Below are positions 22,041 to 33,136 of a stretch of DNA of 64,000 nt, piece by piece; the stretch's first letter is position 1; each line of letters starts with the position of its first letter. This DNA comes from Apium graveolens (Eukaryota > Streptophyta > Magnoliopsida > Apiales > Apiaceae). The stretch lies in NCBI RefSeq assembly GCF_009905375.1, contig NC_133650.1, positions 69,216,220-69,280,219 on the forward strand, given 5' to 3'. Below the pieces are notes generated by a model. It searched no databases, had not been told where the DNA came from, and saw only the letters and a program-made list of their open reading frames with translations. Position numbers and translations under genes: made by a program.

Positions 22041-22638
22041 TGATAGGTCACACACACTGTAGAAGGGGGTTGAATACAGTGTATAGCACAATCAAATCGA
22101 ATTCAAAGAACACAAGTAACAGAAAACAAACTTTATTAAACTCTGTTACAATGTAGAACTGTCCTCTCTCAGTGATGAACAAAATATCATGAAAGCTGCT
22201 AGGGTTAAAATGAATAATATTCTCGATAATGATAACACTTATAGTGTAAACCTTATGTCTATGTTTATATATCACACAGTTACAAGATAATCGCTAATTG
22301 ATATGGAATATAATTCTGCTTCCTAAAATATATCAATCAGTTATCTTTTCTTCCAAGTATTCCATTCTTCACAGAATTCCTTCTTCATGCATATCTCTTC
22401 ATACGTTTGTCTTGATCTTCTTTCCTTTCAATCAGCCGCCTTCCTTATCTGAAAGTTTCCTTTAAGTCCTGATATTATCTCCTGATAAATATCTCCTGAA
22501 CCTTAAGTACTGATAACTTAAGTTCTGACTTTAGTATAAGTGCTGATTTCAGTTAAGTACTGATTTGTCCTGTTTAAGTAAGATCTAAAAACTAAACATA
22601 AATCATATTAGACATGACATTATCAAATATATCTAACA
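22041..22638 (-). repeat. 5' LTR of copia A
   Basis: 598 bp, same termini and length as the left LTR. Most of the 18 differences between the two are transitions. If a plant rate of 1.3e-8 per site per year is assumed, this gives about 1 million years since insertion; the rate is an assumption. Confidence 0.95.
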
Positions 22639-25133
22639 AACCCCACCAGAAATTGGCCACTAAAGATGAAAATTCTTTACACAAACTTCCAGGCAGTTTA
22701 AAACATGACATCGCATAAGTAGGGACATCCTGAACCACATCTTTAAAAAAAACTTCATTTCCTGCTTTTAAAGGAGTTTTTCCACTCCACCCATTAATCT
22801 TTTTAACCATCATTTCCCTCAAATAAAAAAAATTATTTTCCAACCACAATTGGCAATCCCATATATTTTAATGATTGTCCATTATCTTAATCCCTATAAT
22901 AGAAAAAACAGAATGAGTAAATTCCGCATCCACATTTTTACTCAGCATCATGGCAGATTTTTAAAAATTAATGACCTGTCTTGAGGCTTTTCCATATTTT
23001 CGCAAAATATCTTTGACTCAGAGAATGTTTTGAATTAAAGTTAAACCATAAATCATCGAATCATCAGCAAAAAGCAAATGCGTGAAAGGAAACACTTTTT
23101 TATTGATCTTGAGACCTTGAATCTTCTCTTGATGTTCTGTATCATTAAACATGTTGATCAGACCTTTTGTGCATAATAGGATTAAATAAGGGGATAAAGG
23201 GTCCCCTTGACGAAGACCTCTCTCGGGACAAATAAAGCCACTTTGATATCCATTGACCAAAATCGTGTAAGAAACTGATGCCACACACTCCATAACTAGA
23301 TCAACTGACTTATAATCAAATCTCAACCTAATCATCATGGCTTTAAGATAGCTCAACTCAATTATATCGTAAGCCTTACTCATATCTAATTTTAAAGAAA
23401 ATGTTCATCTTGTCCCCATCTTTTATTTTTTAAAAAATGATTAAGCTCATACGCTACTAGCATATTATCTGTTATCAATCTCACATGAACAAATGCACTT
23501 TAAGTAGGTGATATAATATTAGGATGAATGACCTTTAACCTGTTAGCCAAGATTTTAGAAATAATTTTATACAAAATATTGCACAAACTTATCGGCCTAA
23601 AATGACTCATATTTTCTGGATTATCGACTTTGGGGATTGATACTAATTGAGTGAAATTAAACTTACAAAAAATCCTTCATGCGTTAAAGAAATTTAAAAC
23701 CATTGCGACAACATCCTTCCCAAAAATATTCCAGTACCATTGGAAAAAAAGTTGGCATTCCATCTGGACCAGGAGAATTATATAGATGCATATGGAAAAT
23801 AGCTTGAATTATCTCACTTTCATCAACCTTTTGCATCAACATTTAGTTCATGTTTTCGTTCACCTTGGGATGTACACACTTAATGACTTTCTCAATTTCA
23901 ACATCCGTCGGATTTGAAGATGAGAATAAACTTGAAAAATATTCAACCGCCAATTTAACAAATTTATTAGGATCATATGACCATTTCCCGTTGTTCTCTT
24001 TCAACCTCCAAATATGGTTCCTTTTCTTCAGCATACTTGCTTTCGTATGAAAATATGCACTATTTTTGTCCCCTGTTTTCAGCCATTCAACTTTATCCCA
24101 TTATTTTCACATACATTCTTCTTCATTCAATAACTTATATAAATATTTACAAATCTGATTATACTCTTCCAAATCGATGTCATGGAAGACCCCATTCTTA
24201 ATCTCTTGAAGTTTTGCCTCTTTTTCCTTAACCTTTTTCTTAATGTTACCGAAAAAATGTTGACTCCATTTTAGTAACTCTACCCTACATGATTAGATTC
24301 TCTTAAAGATTTGAATAGTTGGACAAGAAAAATTCTGCTTAAACCAACCTTGATTGATTACTTCACCACACTCTGACTCTGAACACCATGATGCTTCAAA
24401 TCTGAACAACTTCTTCTTTTAATTCTTATTAAAACTCAATCCACTAACTTCTAATAAAATAGCAATACGATCAGACACATTTGTGCTTACGTGTTTAACA
24501 AAAGAATTCAAAAATTGCTGGTTCCATTCTTTAGATGGCAAAGCTCTATCAATCCTCCCATTCACTGTAAAAGGATACCCATATTTCTTCCACCATGTAA
24601 AAGTTTCACTAGAATAACCAAGGTTAATCAACTAACACTCGTCTAGAACTTCTCTGAAAGCCTTAATTTGCCATACAACTCTTCTATTTCCACCCAATTT
24701 TTCATCATCACACTATTTTATTAAAATTTCCCACACATACCCACAGCAAGCTACATTTGGATTTTAAATATTTCAACAACTACAAAGTAGTTTTTTTACT
24801 TACCACTAGATGCCCATAAAACCCAACCAATCTCCAAGCATTACTTTTACCTTCATCAATTATTGCTTCAATATGAAACTTTGAGTAACTATTAAAAGAA
24901 ACATCAATTCCCTTCTTCCACAACAACGTCAGGATCCCACTTCTGCATGTACAACTAACAATAATCCCGTTTAGCATGCCAGTTATCATTTTAATTTTAT
25001 CAAATTCATTTTCACAAAGCCTCGTTTCCATAAGAAAAATTATGTCAGGAGTTTCAACCTTCACTAAATTACAAAGGCCTCAGAATGTCCAAGGATTCCC
25101 AAGCCCCTAGATATTCCAACTTAAACATTTCAT
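22639..25133 (-). pseudogene. LINE ORF2, 5' part: endonuclease and reverse transcriptase
   Basis: ATG 25133 opens MKCLSWNI, then a TAG, then GLGNPWTF, the typical N terminus of the plant L1 endonuclease. IIFLMETRL follows (24,990-25,040), then FTWWKKYGYPFTVNGRIDRAL with the Arg-Ile-Asp of the endonuclease fold (24,540-24,600). The spacer NHIWRLKENNGKW and EYFSSLF leads into the RT. RT motifs are SKAYDIIELSYL, GFICPERGLRQGDPLSPYL and the catalytic FADDSMIYG, where the second Asp is kept (near 23,060). It stops at FWWG where copia A entered at 22639. Many stops and frameshifts make it a relic. In live copies this protein nicks DNA and copies the LINE RNA at the nick. Confidence 0.88.
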
Positions 25134-25615
25134 TTTTTTCGACGCAACACCCGTCGTTTCATGACAACACATGTAGATCTCCTCTTGAACATAAACGGAA
25201 TTTCACAATCAGACATACCTAAACCATCTTGAGATCTTCTTTTATTATTTGATGTACTCTCTGAAACTAGAATACCTCCTACATCCACAACGTTTTCCTG
25301 TTTTTCTCCTTCAGATGTTACATTAGTTTTTAATTTCCTTTCATAACTCCGCGAAAATTGACAAGTGAGATTATCTAAATCAATACATAAGGGAAACAAA
25401 CTCTTCTTTTTATTTTTATCAGATAACTTACAATTAGACCTGGGAATCCTTCTCCTCTTAGTATAAATATATCGATCCTTAGAACAATCATTATTATTAG
25501 CAGCATCATCATTTTCCATATTGGAACAACTTTCAGAGTCTAACATGACTTTCAGAGTACATATTTTATTATAGGGAATTTTTATTTTCAGATAAAAAAA
25601 TTGTTTCGGGAGCAA
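25130..25615 (-). pseudogene. LINE ORF1 C-terminal part
   Basis: An open stretch of 161 codons directly before ORF2. It is hydrophilic, rich in Asn, Asp, Lys and Arg, and ends RRVLRRKK. Its TGA stop overlaps the ORF2 ATG as ATGA at 25133-25130. In plant L1 elements ORF1 encodes an RNA-binding protein, usually with a CCHC knuckle upstream; no such knuckle is visible here, so the N-terminal part is missing or decayed. Assignment rests on position and composition. Confidence 0.55.
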
Positions 25616-25976
25616 AATTTTTTAAAAAGACAAAATTACTCTTATGATATTATTGTTGATTAAGACAACTTTACTAGTACACACAAGTTGTATTTGCTTT
25701 CCAAACACATAGAATGAACCCTAAAATTTGCAAATCATAACACAAAGAACTTAGTTTTAGTCATGCATGAATCCGAAGCAACTGAAATCTGAGAAGGTAC
25801 ATTTTCCAAAGATTGTGAAGATCTTGCCAGTTCTACCAAAAGTTTCTATTTGGAATATGGGTATGATGTATTAATTTAATTTTTTAAAAGAACAATAAGT
25901 TGTTCTTGGTCACTGAAAAATGACAAGAGCCGATGTATAAACACGTCAAATTCTTTTTACACTTCGACATGAAAAT
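25616..25976. other. Spacer between LINE and copia B
   Basis: AT-rich sequence with no convincing frame. It may be decayed 5' LINE sequence or older host DNA. Copia B starts at 25977. Confidence 0.4.
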
Positions 25977-26195
25977 TGTTAGATATAATTGATAATATAA
26001 GTATTTAGGACAATCAGAGTTTCCCATCAGTATTTTTGATATTAGAGTTTGAGAAAGGAAGACGTCATCAGCATTTGTCATCAGTATTTTATTATCAGTA
26101 CTTGTCATCATCATTTGTTCATATCAGTATTTGTCATGCTGGAAATCAGGAGATATCACATTAGGATATATTTGCAGAGATATGTCGGTGTATGT

Positions 26196-26250
26196 TATAA
26201 CCCCAATTTTTGCAACTATTAAAACCCTGATGAATAGTAACTGTTGTGCA
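26196..26250 (+). repeat. Segment in the copia B LTR resembling the start of LTR D
   Basis: ATAACCCCAATTTTTG followed after a variable stretch by GATGAATAGTAACT occurs here and again at 62333-62383, at the start of the unrelated LTR D. The match covers about 50 bases with several mismatches. Confidence 0.6.
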
Positions 26251-26559
26251 AGATATGCCTGTACTTTAACAAGACTAAGACAATTTGTCAACCCTAAGTA
26301 AGTTGTATTGTTATCTTAATTTGTATTTTATACTTGTAACACTTAAAGTCTGTAAAAATGTCAAAGGAGCAGACTGAAGTCTTTTTCTATAAAACAGTGT
26401 CAAGCCTAAGAATTCTATCTGGAAGAAGATCAAGAAGATCATGCCTCAGAAGAATTATGAAGAAACTTGGAGTTGAATAAATCTGTTTTAGGAAAAATAT
26501 TCTAAGTCAAGATCTCTACAACTCACAGATTTAGTGTTATAGAGAAGTCATTTGAGAAC

Positions 26560-27060
26560 TCCAGAATGACTTATAGAGAACTCAGGAAAGCTTATAGAGA
26601 ACTCAGAGATATCGACAAGCCAAATTGAAGACATAAAGATTGGAGATATCGACGAGTCATTTCTTCACTAGAGAACTCAGAGTTATCGACAAGTCAACAT
26701 TCATTAGAGAACTCTGAGTTATCGATAAGTCAAATTCCACTATAAAACTCAAATTTATCGATAAGTCAAATCCCACTAGAGAACTCAGAGATATCGATAA
26801 GTCAAAATCCACTAGAGAACTCTGAGATATCGACAAGTCAAATTTGACTAGAGAACTCTGAGATATCGATAAGTCAAGAAGCCACTAGAGAACTCAGAGA
26901 TATCGATAAGTCAAAGTGAAGATATGAAGACTAGAGATCTCGACAAGCCAAATTCTCTTATAGAGAACTGGGAGACCTCTACAAGCCAAATTAACTATAC
27001 AGTACTAGAGATCTCGATAAGCCAATATACTTATCGAGATGTCAAGTTCTCTATAGATCA
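26560..27060 (+). repeat. Tandem array in the copia B LTR, AGAGAACTC...TATCGATAAGTC unit
   Basis: About ten or more degenerate units of roughly 30-45 bp, each holding AGAGAACTC(A/T)GAG and then ATATCGA(T/C)AAG(T/C)CAA. The last unit is followed by an inverted copy, forming a perfect hairpin with 11-bp arms ATCTCGATAAG (27011-27021 and 27030-27040) and an 8-base loop. Position in the upstream half of the LTR suggests regulatory (enhancer) repeats; this is inference. Confidence 0.85.
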
Positions 27061-27680
27061 AACTGGAGATCTCGAGGTAAAATCTCAAAGTACAAAATTG
27101 CATATCAGTTTAATATCCAAGATTAACAATCAACAAACAATCCAAACAGCTGGATTGACAAGTCTACAAAAAGCAGCTTGAAGGATGTGCAAGATCAATA
27201 GTGAAGATTAACTGACAAAGGAAGATCAAAGTAAACACAGGATGCTAAGATATGCTAAGCCAGAAATAGAAGATATACTTTTCTATAAATGGAAATGACA
27301 AGTGACTATTTACTAAAGCTAATAGCATGTCTTATTGTACACTGTGTAAACCATCAGTTAACGAAATTATAAAGTTAACACGGGTCCTTTAGTCAGGGTG
27401 ACAATCTAGATAGAAAATCTTGTAACACTCTCAAGAAGAAGCTAAGCTCTTTATCAACAAAGTGCCTAGAAATGTTTTAGTAAAACATTTTTAATTTTAA
27501 TGTAAAATTAAGTGAGTTTTGAAATATTTGTATTCTTTATTATTGCATGTTATATTCTGCATTAACACAATTCTTTACAAGATTTAAATTTACTTTGTCA
27601 ACCATAAAGATTCAAGAAAAGCCTAAAAACAGTTAAAACACATTCACCCCCCCTCTATGTGTTATTCATTTCCTAACAAG

Positions 27681-27692
27681 TGGTATTAGAGC
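27681..27692 (+). other. Primer-binding site of copia B
   Basis: TGGTATTAGAGC lies two bases after the LTR end. It matches the initiator tRNA-Met complement with one change (C to T). Confidence 0.85.
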
Positions 27693-27729
27693 AAAATCTG
27701 AAAGTAAACAGATTCAAGATCTTGGAAGA

Positions 27730-29826
27730 ATGAATACACAGAAAATCAGTAACATCAAAATTCCTGCCTTTAACAAAGCTAACTACACTCTTTGGAAAAA
27801 AAATGTTGCTGTTTATCAGGATGGTCAATCCACTCTATATTCAGATTCTCAAAAATGGGTCCTTCACTCCTATGGTTAGAGTTGAAGAATCAACAGATGG
27901 TGATATGGTTATTCCAGCTCATTATGCTCCAAAAGATCATTCTGAGTATTCTGAGCCTGAAAAGGAGAAAGTTTCCCTGGAAAGTAGCTTGCAATTGATA
28001 TTGATTGAGTCACTTGACAATGTGATGTACCACAACATTGTCAGCTGTGACACTGCCAAGAAAATATGGGAAAAGATTGAATTACTCTGTGAGGGAACTG
28101 AGGAAGTTAGATCAAATCAAAGAAGGATACTGATTTCACAGTATGAGGGTTGCATGGCCATGCCAAAGGAAAGTATAACAGATGTGTTTGAAAGGTTCAA
28201 CAAGCTGATAAATGACTTGCAGCTCCATGACAAATACTATGAAGCTGAAGAGGTGAACCTGAAATTCTTGCTTACTCTCCCTGATCATTTAGAATAAAAA
28301 ATCTCAATAATCAGGGAAGGGAGAGACTTGAGCAGAATAACACATGAAGTTCTATATGGAATTCTCAAAACATATGAACTAGAAATAATTCAAAGGAAAT
28401 TATTGAGATCTGGTCAAGGACATGTTGTAGATGGCTCAAGTGCTTTAATTGTCAATGAAAGCCAAACATCAAATGATGAGCCACGATCTCAAACTCCAGT
28501 TGCCTCAACAAGTGAGCAAAGAACAAATGATTCAGAGGAACAAGTCATTCTGGAATTGGAAGAAGATGAGTTCTACACTCTTGATGAATTGGATGAGCTA
28601 GATTAGTCAATGGCCTATTTGGCTAGAAAATTCTCTAACATTAAAGTAAAGAAGCCAAGATACTTCAAGGGTAAAGGACAATCTTTCAACAAAGACAGTA
28701 GTTAGAAAGGAAAAGGGAAGTACACTTCTGACAACAAGAATGGTTACAAAACTGGACCTGTTAACAGATCTATGATAAGGTGCTTCAACTGTGATGAACT
28801 AGGCCATTTTGCTACAAAATACAGGAAATCCAAGAAAGCAAAGAAAGACAAAGCTTATCTTGAACTAGAAGCAAAGTATGAAGCTCTTCTGAAGAAATAA
28901 CAAAGTAAAACTTATATTGCAGAGGGAAAAAGCTGGGATGACTCTGAAAATGATGAAGATGAAGAATTTGGAAATTATGCACTCATGGCCTTGGAGCAAG
29001 GAGAATCATCCTCAACTAAATCACATGTACCAACTCTTACCACCATTGATTTAAATGTGAGTCAATATAAGGAAACTATAGAGAAGATGAGTACAGAAAT
29101 ATTTCACATTCACACAAGCATGGTTGCAATTAATAAAAAAGTGAGCAGACTGACAAAGATAAATGAGAAGCTTGAAAGTGAGAAGTAAGAAACTGAATTG
29201 TTGTTGGTGGAGCTTGAAGCTGTAAAACAAGAGAATGCTTAATCTCAAGAACAAACTCAAGTGTGCAAATAAAATTGAATCAGTGCTAAGGGAGAAGCTT
29301 GAAAAGAATGAGGTGAAGTTGAAGTCTTTCAGAAATGCATCTGAGTTAGTTGGGAAATACCATGAGAAAAACAAACCATGTGAAAATATTGTTATTGGTC
29401 TTCACTATGATGCCTTGAACAACAAGAAGAAATAGATAAGTGACAAAGAAAAAGCAACAGTTAAGGAAAATGTTCCAACTATGCTGAAAAATGTTGTGTC
29501 ACCCATGTTCAAGGCATGTGAAGTCAACTTCAGTGAAGAAGAATTGATTATCAAGCAAGAAATTTCTGATAAGGACAAAGAGAAGAAAACTACAGAATCA
29601 ACTCAGTCTTCCAATACTGAAGAGAAGCTCATGGACAAACAAAGTCCCAAGACATCTGTTAGAGAACCCAAAACTATAGATGCAAGAATGAAAAAGAAAA
29701 ATAGAGATGGGAAAATAGGGATAAACAAAAACAACAATTTTGCTTATGTTGCAGATGCTTCAGGAAAAAAATATGAAAAATGTGGCTCTGTGAATCACCT
29801 AACTCACCTTTGTAAAAGGCAGTTAG
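27730..29826 (+). pseudogene. Copia B gag, 5' part
   Basis: ATG 27730 opens MNTQKISNIKIPAFNKANY, followed by a frameshift near 27800. Then come a gag helical domain (NIVSCDTAKKIWEKIELL, VLYGILKTYELEI), a zinc knuckle CFNCDELGHFATKY whose last Cys is lost, coiled-coil stretches, and a second knuckle-like KCGSVNHLTHLCK. Stops occur at several points, for example 28295, 28604, 28705, 28900 and 29186. Gypsy X interrupts it at 29827 and it resumes at 40577. In live elements gag forms the virus-like particle. Confidence 0.85.
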
Positions 29827-32800
29827 TGTGGTGCCCTCCAAACCCGGGTCAGAAGTTTGGGGTCCACAACACATACACAATATATAAACCTGTATATGAG
29901 ATACTACTTGCAATGACCCTGCTTTACATAACCACGGATCGCAACAGGTTAAAGTATGAAAACAAGCCACAACCTTAACTTTTATTACAACGTACCAAAA
30001 CCCAACTAATTTAACTTACAATCGATAATAAAATTATTCTTACAATCTTACTGTCTCACTACCGCAATAAGCTCCTGCTAGCTCGATCGAACTCAATCTG
30101 GAATCCTAGCTCGTACATTGAACTGGGAAACCTCGCTATCAATCGTATCCTTCTTAACTGTAGAATACATAAAAAGATTCGCAAGAGTGAGCTAACTAGC
30201 TCAACAAGTCACAATGACAATCATTGAGTTTAATCAAGGATCAAACGAAATGATTCAGAGGAATCCAGTTGATTGCTAAACAATCATTATAATTGGATAT
30301 TCATTTTAAGTTTTAAAACCAAGGTTAGGCTGCTGATCAGTCATGCACTAACCTCGAGCAAAGCACACAGCACTGCTCTAATTACTGGATCCAAGGCACA
30401 CATTGGCCTAACTTGACCATTGATATGGTCTGACCACGAATCTGGTCCATATATAAAAAAAACTATCCAATTCTAAAGCAGTTCAATATGATAAACAATA
30501 TAATTTGATAAAACGAGATCATAATCAATGATGGTTAAACACTTGAATAAAAATGTAAGGAAACTCATGGATATCACAAGGGTATATCAGGGTATGCATA
30601 AGAAACGGTTTTCAGTCTGTAAAAGGATCAGGCATTAGACAAATAATGATTTTTCAAGGTATAGTTCTTTGATGTCATAAAGAATGGTTGGAGTATAAAA
30701 GTTTATGTGTTTTCAAACAATTTTGTTCCAGTTTTGGTGTTTGGTAGTTATACATTTGGGGAGTAGTATCATACTTGTGTGGTTTGGTATCTAAGAATCA
30801 ACAAAGGATGGTTTACAAAGAATAAGGCTTACGGCTTAAAGTTCAAATGATTTGATCCGGTTTCAAGGCTATATGATTCAAAGTACTCACAATATAAAAC
30901 AGAATTATTTTGAATGCTTAACAATATGTCACAAGAGAGTTTAGAAATATTTGCACTGTATCTGGAGAAAGGTTTAGAAGTACTTGCCTTATAGGGCTTT
31001 ACACTATTACTGATCAACTCTGAGCCGACTCTGTCGCTCAGGCTTTAATGTCCAACCACTAGATCACATTGGATTCGACTCCGACACTCAGGTTTTTCTG
31101 TTGAAACTCTACTGAGCTTGTCGACTGACTACTAGATCATCTTTAGTCCAACGTCCACTTTCGGTTTCCTGACTAGAACCTACAGGGGCGAAATACTCTA
31201 TGTTAGACACTCGGTTATGCTTGACATATCCTCGCTAACCACTTACCCATATGATAGCATATTTCGACTTGTAATCATTCATATTATAATAACACATACA
31301 ACAATTAGGGTTCACGATCTCGAAATCGGTTAAGTGTTCGTTTTTCAGAAAATACGTATACTCGTCATTGAAATTAGGGTTATTGAGTTTTGGACAGAAC
31401 GTTCACCAGAACATACAATCTAGTTCGTATAAAGTATAAATGTATATATTCACTCGACGTCCTGATAATTATCGGATACGCTCCCGCATTTCCATAGTTG
31501 ATTTTCCGGAAATCGGGCAGCGTCTCCTTTGTTTATCGGACTACCCGTCGAAATATCAATCGACGTCAATTCAACAACAACAATACAATAATTACTTCAA
31601 CCGATACCATAACCGAAATCCACGTCACAAATCCCAATCACCGATTCAATTACTTTATTATTACTATTGTTCGTATTCCAATTCGGACCTTAATAATCAT
31701 ATCCGACTATTTACAATTCAAAAATAACGGTACGAATCAAATATTAAATATTGTTTTATAATTATAGTACTCAGAATTAATTCATCACAGTCCACCGTCG
31801 GCTCGCCGAGGCTCATCACCTACGGCGGTAAAATTCGCAGGTACCCGATTAATACGGGTTTCCGACGCGAACTCCACTGATTAAATTCATAAATATTCCT
31901 ACATGATAAATTATATTTCACAAAACCTCAATTCAATTTATTCACTGCAACAAATAACATAAATAATTAAATCAGTAAAATTTCTAAACACCACCGCGTG
32001 TAAACACGCGCACGAACATCATCACTTGAACCAAAACAGGACAGGCCGGAAAGAAGAAGCAAGCAACAACAAACTGGAAGAACAATCGAATACAACATAA
32101 TCTAACACAACAATCATTCAATTGATACACACACACACGTGTATATGCGTGTGTATATCAACCAAACAACAACCGAAGCAAGCAAACTGAGAGACGGGAA
32201 TGATGGCCGAAAGAACTCACCAAACCCAGCAGTGAGACCGGACAAGAACCAGGGAAGAAACAAGAAGAATAAAGAGATAGGAGAAGTCACCGTAATCGTG
32301 CTCCCCCTTCCACTTTTTTTTGTATCTCCACCCCTGAGTTGTCTGTGCTTGTTCTGTTTTTTTAATAATAAACCCAACAATAACATGACAACACGTGTCA
32401 AATGAATTGATAAGAAGGTGACACGTATTTGCTTCTGGACGCGCTTCCAATTTCTGTCCCGTTCTGACCCGTATTTTGGATTTTTAACGAACCAAATTGC
32501 GCATAAAACAAATTTATAAAATCAAGAAAATAGTCTTAAAATGTTATAAATATCCCGAAGTAAATAAAAATGTGACTTTCGAAATTTTAAAATAATTTTT
32601 TTTAAAACACACTTTATACCCGCTTTTATCAATTAAACGAATCAACGCACGGCTGAAATTAATCCCAAAAATTTCCAAAGTAATTTTAAAATTCTCCAAA
32701 TATTCCAAACTTAAATAAATATGAGTTTCATAATTTTTGAAGAATTCTAGAATTAAATATGGATTTCATAAATAAAAGTAATCAGAAAATCTTTTAAAGA

Positions 32801-33119
32801 TAAATAATTAATAAAATATTGATTTCTCAATTTTATAAAATCCTAAAAATAATTATTGAAATTATAAAATCATAAAAACAATTTTAGGGACACTCCAAAT
32901 ATGTATACAAATAAATTTGCATTAAATCCACTTTAAAAGTGAAATAATTCAATACAATTCCTTAATTAATCACGCGGACAACCCGATACATCATAAATCA
33001 CACATAGATAATAATCAAACAACACATAGCAGTCAAAACCAATACACATATTTTATTTAATTAATACTTTCCATAATAATCACATATTTAAATAATTCAA
33101 TAATACATGAGTCGTTATA
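29827..33119 (-). repeat. 3' LTR of gypsy X (full length, 3,293 bp)
   Basis: Shares both ends with the right LTR: TGTGG(T/C)G(C/T)(C/T)CTCCAAACCC at the left and GAGTCGTTATA at the right. On the transcribed strand it begins TATAACGACTC rather than TG. The polypurine tract abuts it on the right. Confidence 0.88.
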
Positions 33120-33136
33120 TCCTTCCCCCTTAAAAA
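33120..33136 (-). other. Polypurine tract of gypsy X
   Basis: On the minus strand CTTTTTAAGGGGGAAGGA abuts the LTR start. Confidence 0.7.

Larger units (their letters stand above)
9329..22638 (-). mobile_element. Copia A: complete Sirevirus-like Ty1/copia element
   Basis: A 13.3-kb element on the minus strand, bounded by 598-bp LTRs and a 5-bp target duplication AACCC (9324-9328 and 22639-22643). Order in the transcribed direction: 5' LTR (right), PBS for initiator tRNA-Met, gag, protease, integrase, RT, RNase H (copia order), non-coding spacer, an 89-codon frame, a long extra frame, polypurine tract, 3' LTR (left). The long coiled-coil gag, the extra frame after pol and the TTGGGGGAGAT polypurine tract point to the Sirevirus lineage. 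I count 18 differences between the LTRs, about 97% identity. The coding frames carry at least eight stops and two frameshifts. Confidence 0.93.
25977..27678 (+). repeat. 5' LTR of copia B
   Basis: About 1.7 kb, from TGTTAGATATAATTGATAAT to CTAACA, just before the PBS. The start closely matches the copia A LTR start, but it is nearly three times as long. The extra length includes the tandem array at 26560-27060. Dispersed ATCAGTATTTGTCAT-type words occur near its start. Confidence 0.85.

Noticed and set aside
26560..27060. Regular repeats that could suggest a CRISPR array
   Set aside because: Units are degenerate, spacers are not unique, and the array lies inside a plant LTR.
29674..29970. 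98-codon minus-strand Cys-rich frame
   Set aside because: Crosses the gypsy X insertion point at 29827, so it is an artefact of the junction.
31440..31761. Plus-strand Tyr/Asn-rich frames of 95 and 87 codons
   Set aside because: Inside the gypsy X LTR, biased composition, opposite to the element direction.
32114..32450. Overlapping frames on both strands in the gypsy X 3' LTR
   Set aside because: LTR sequence with no homology to known domains; mutual shadows.
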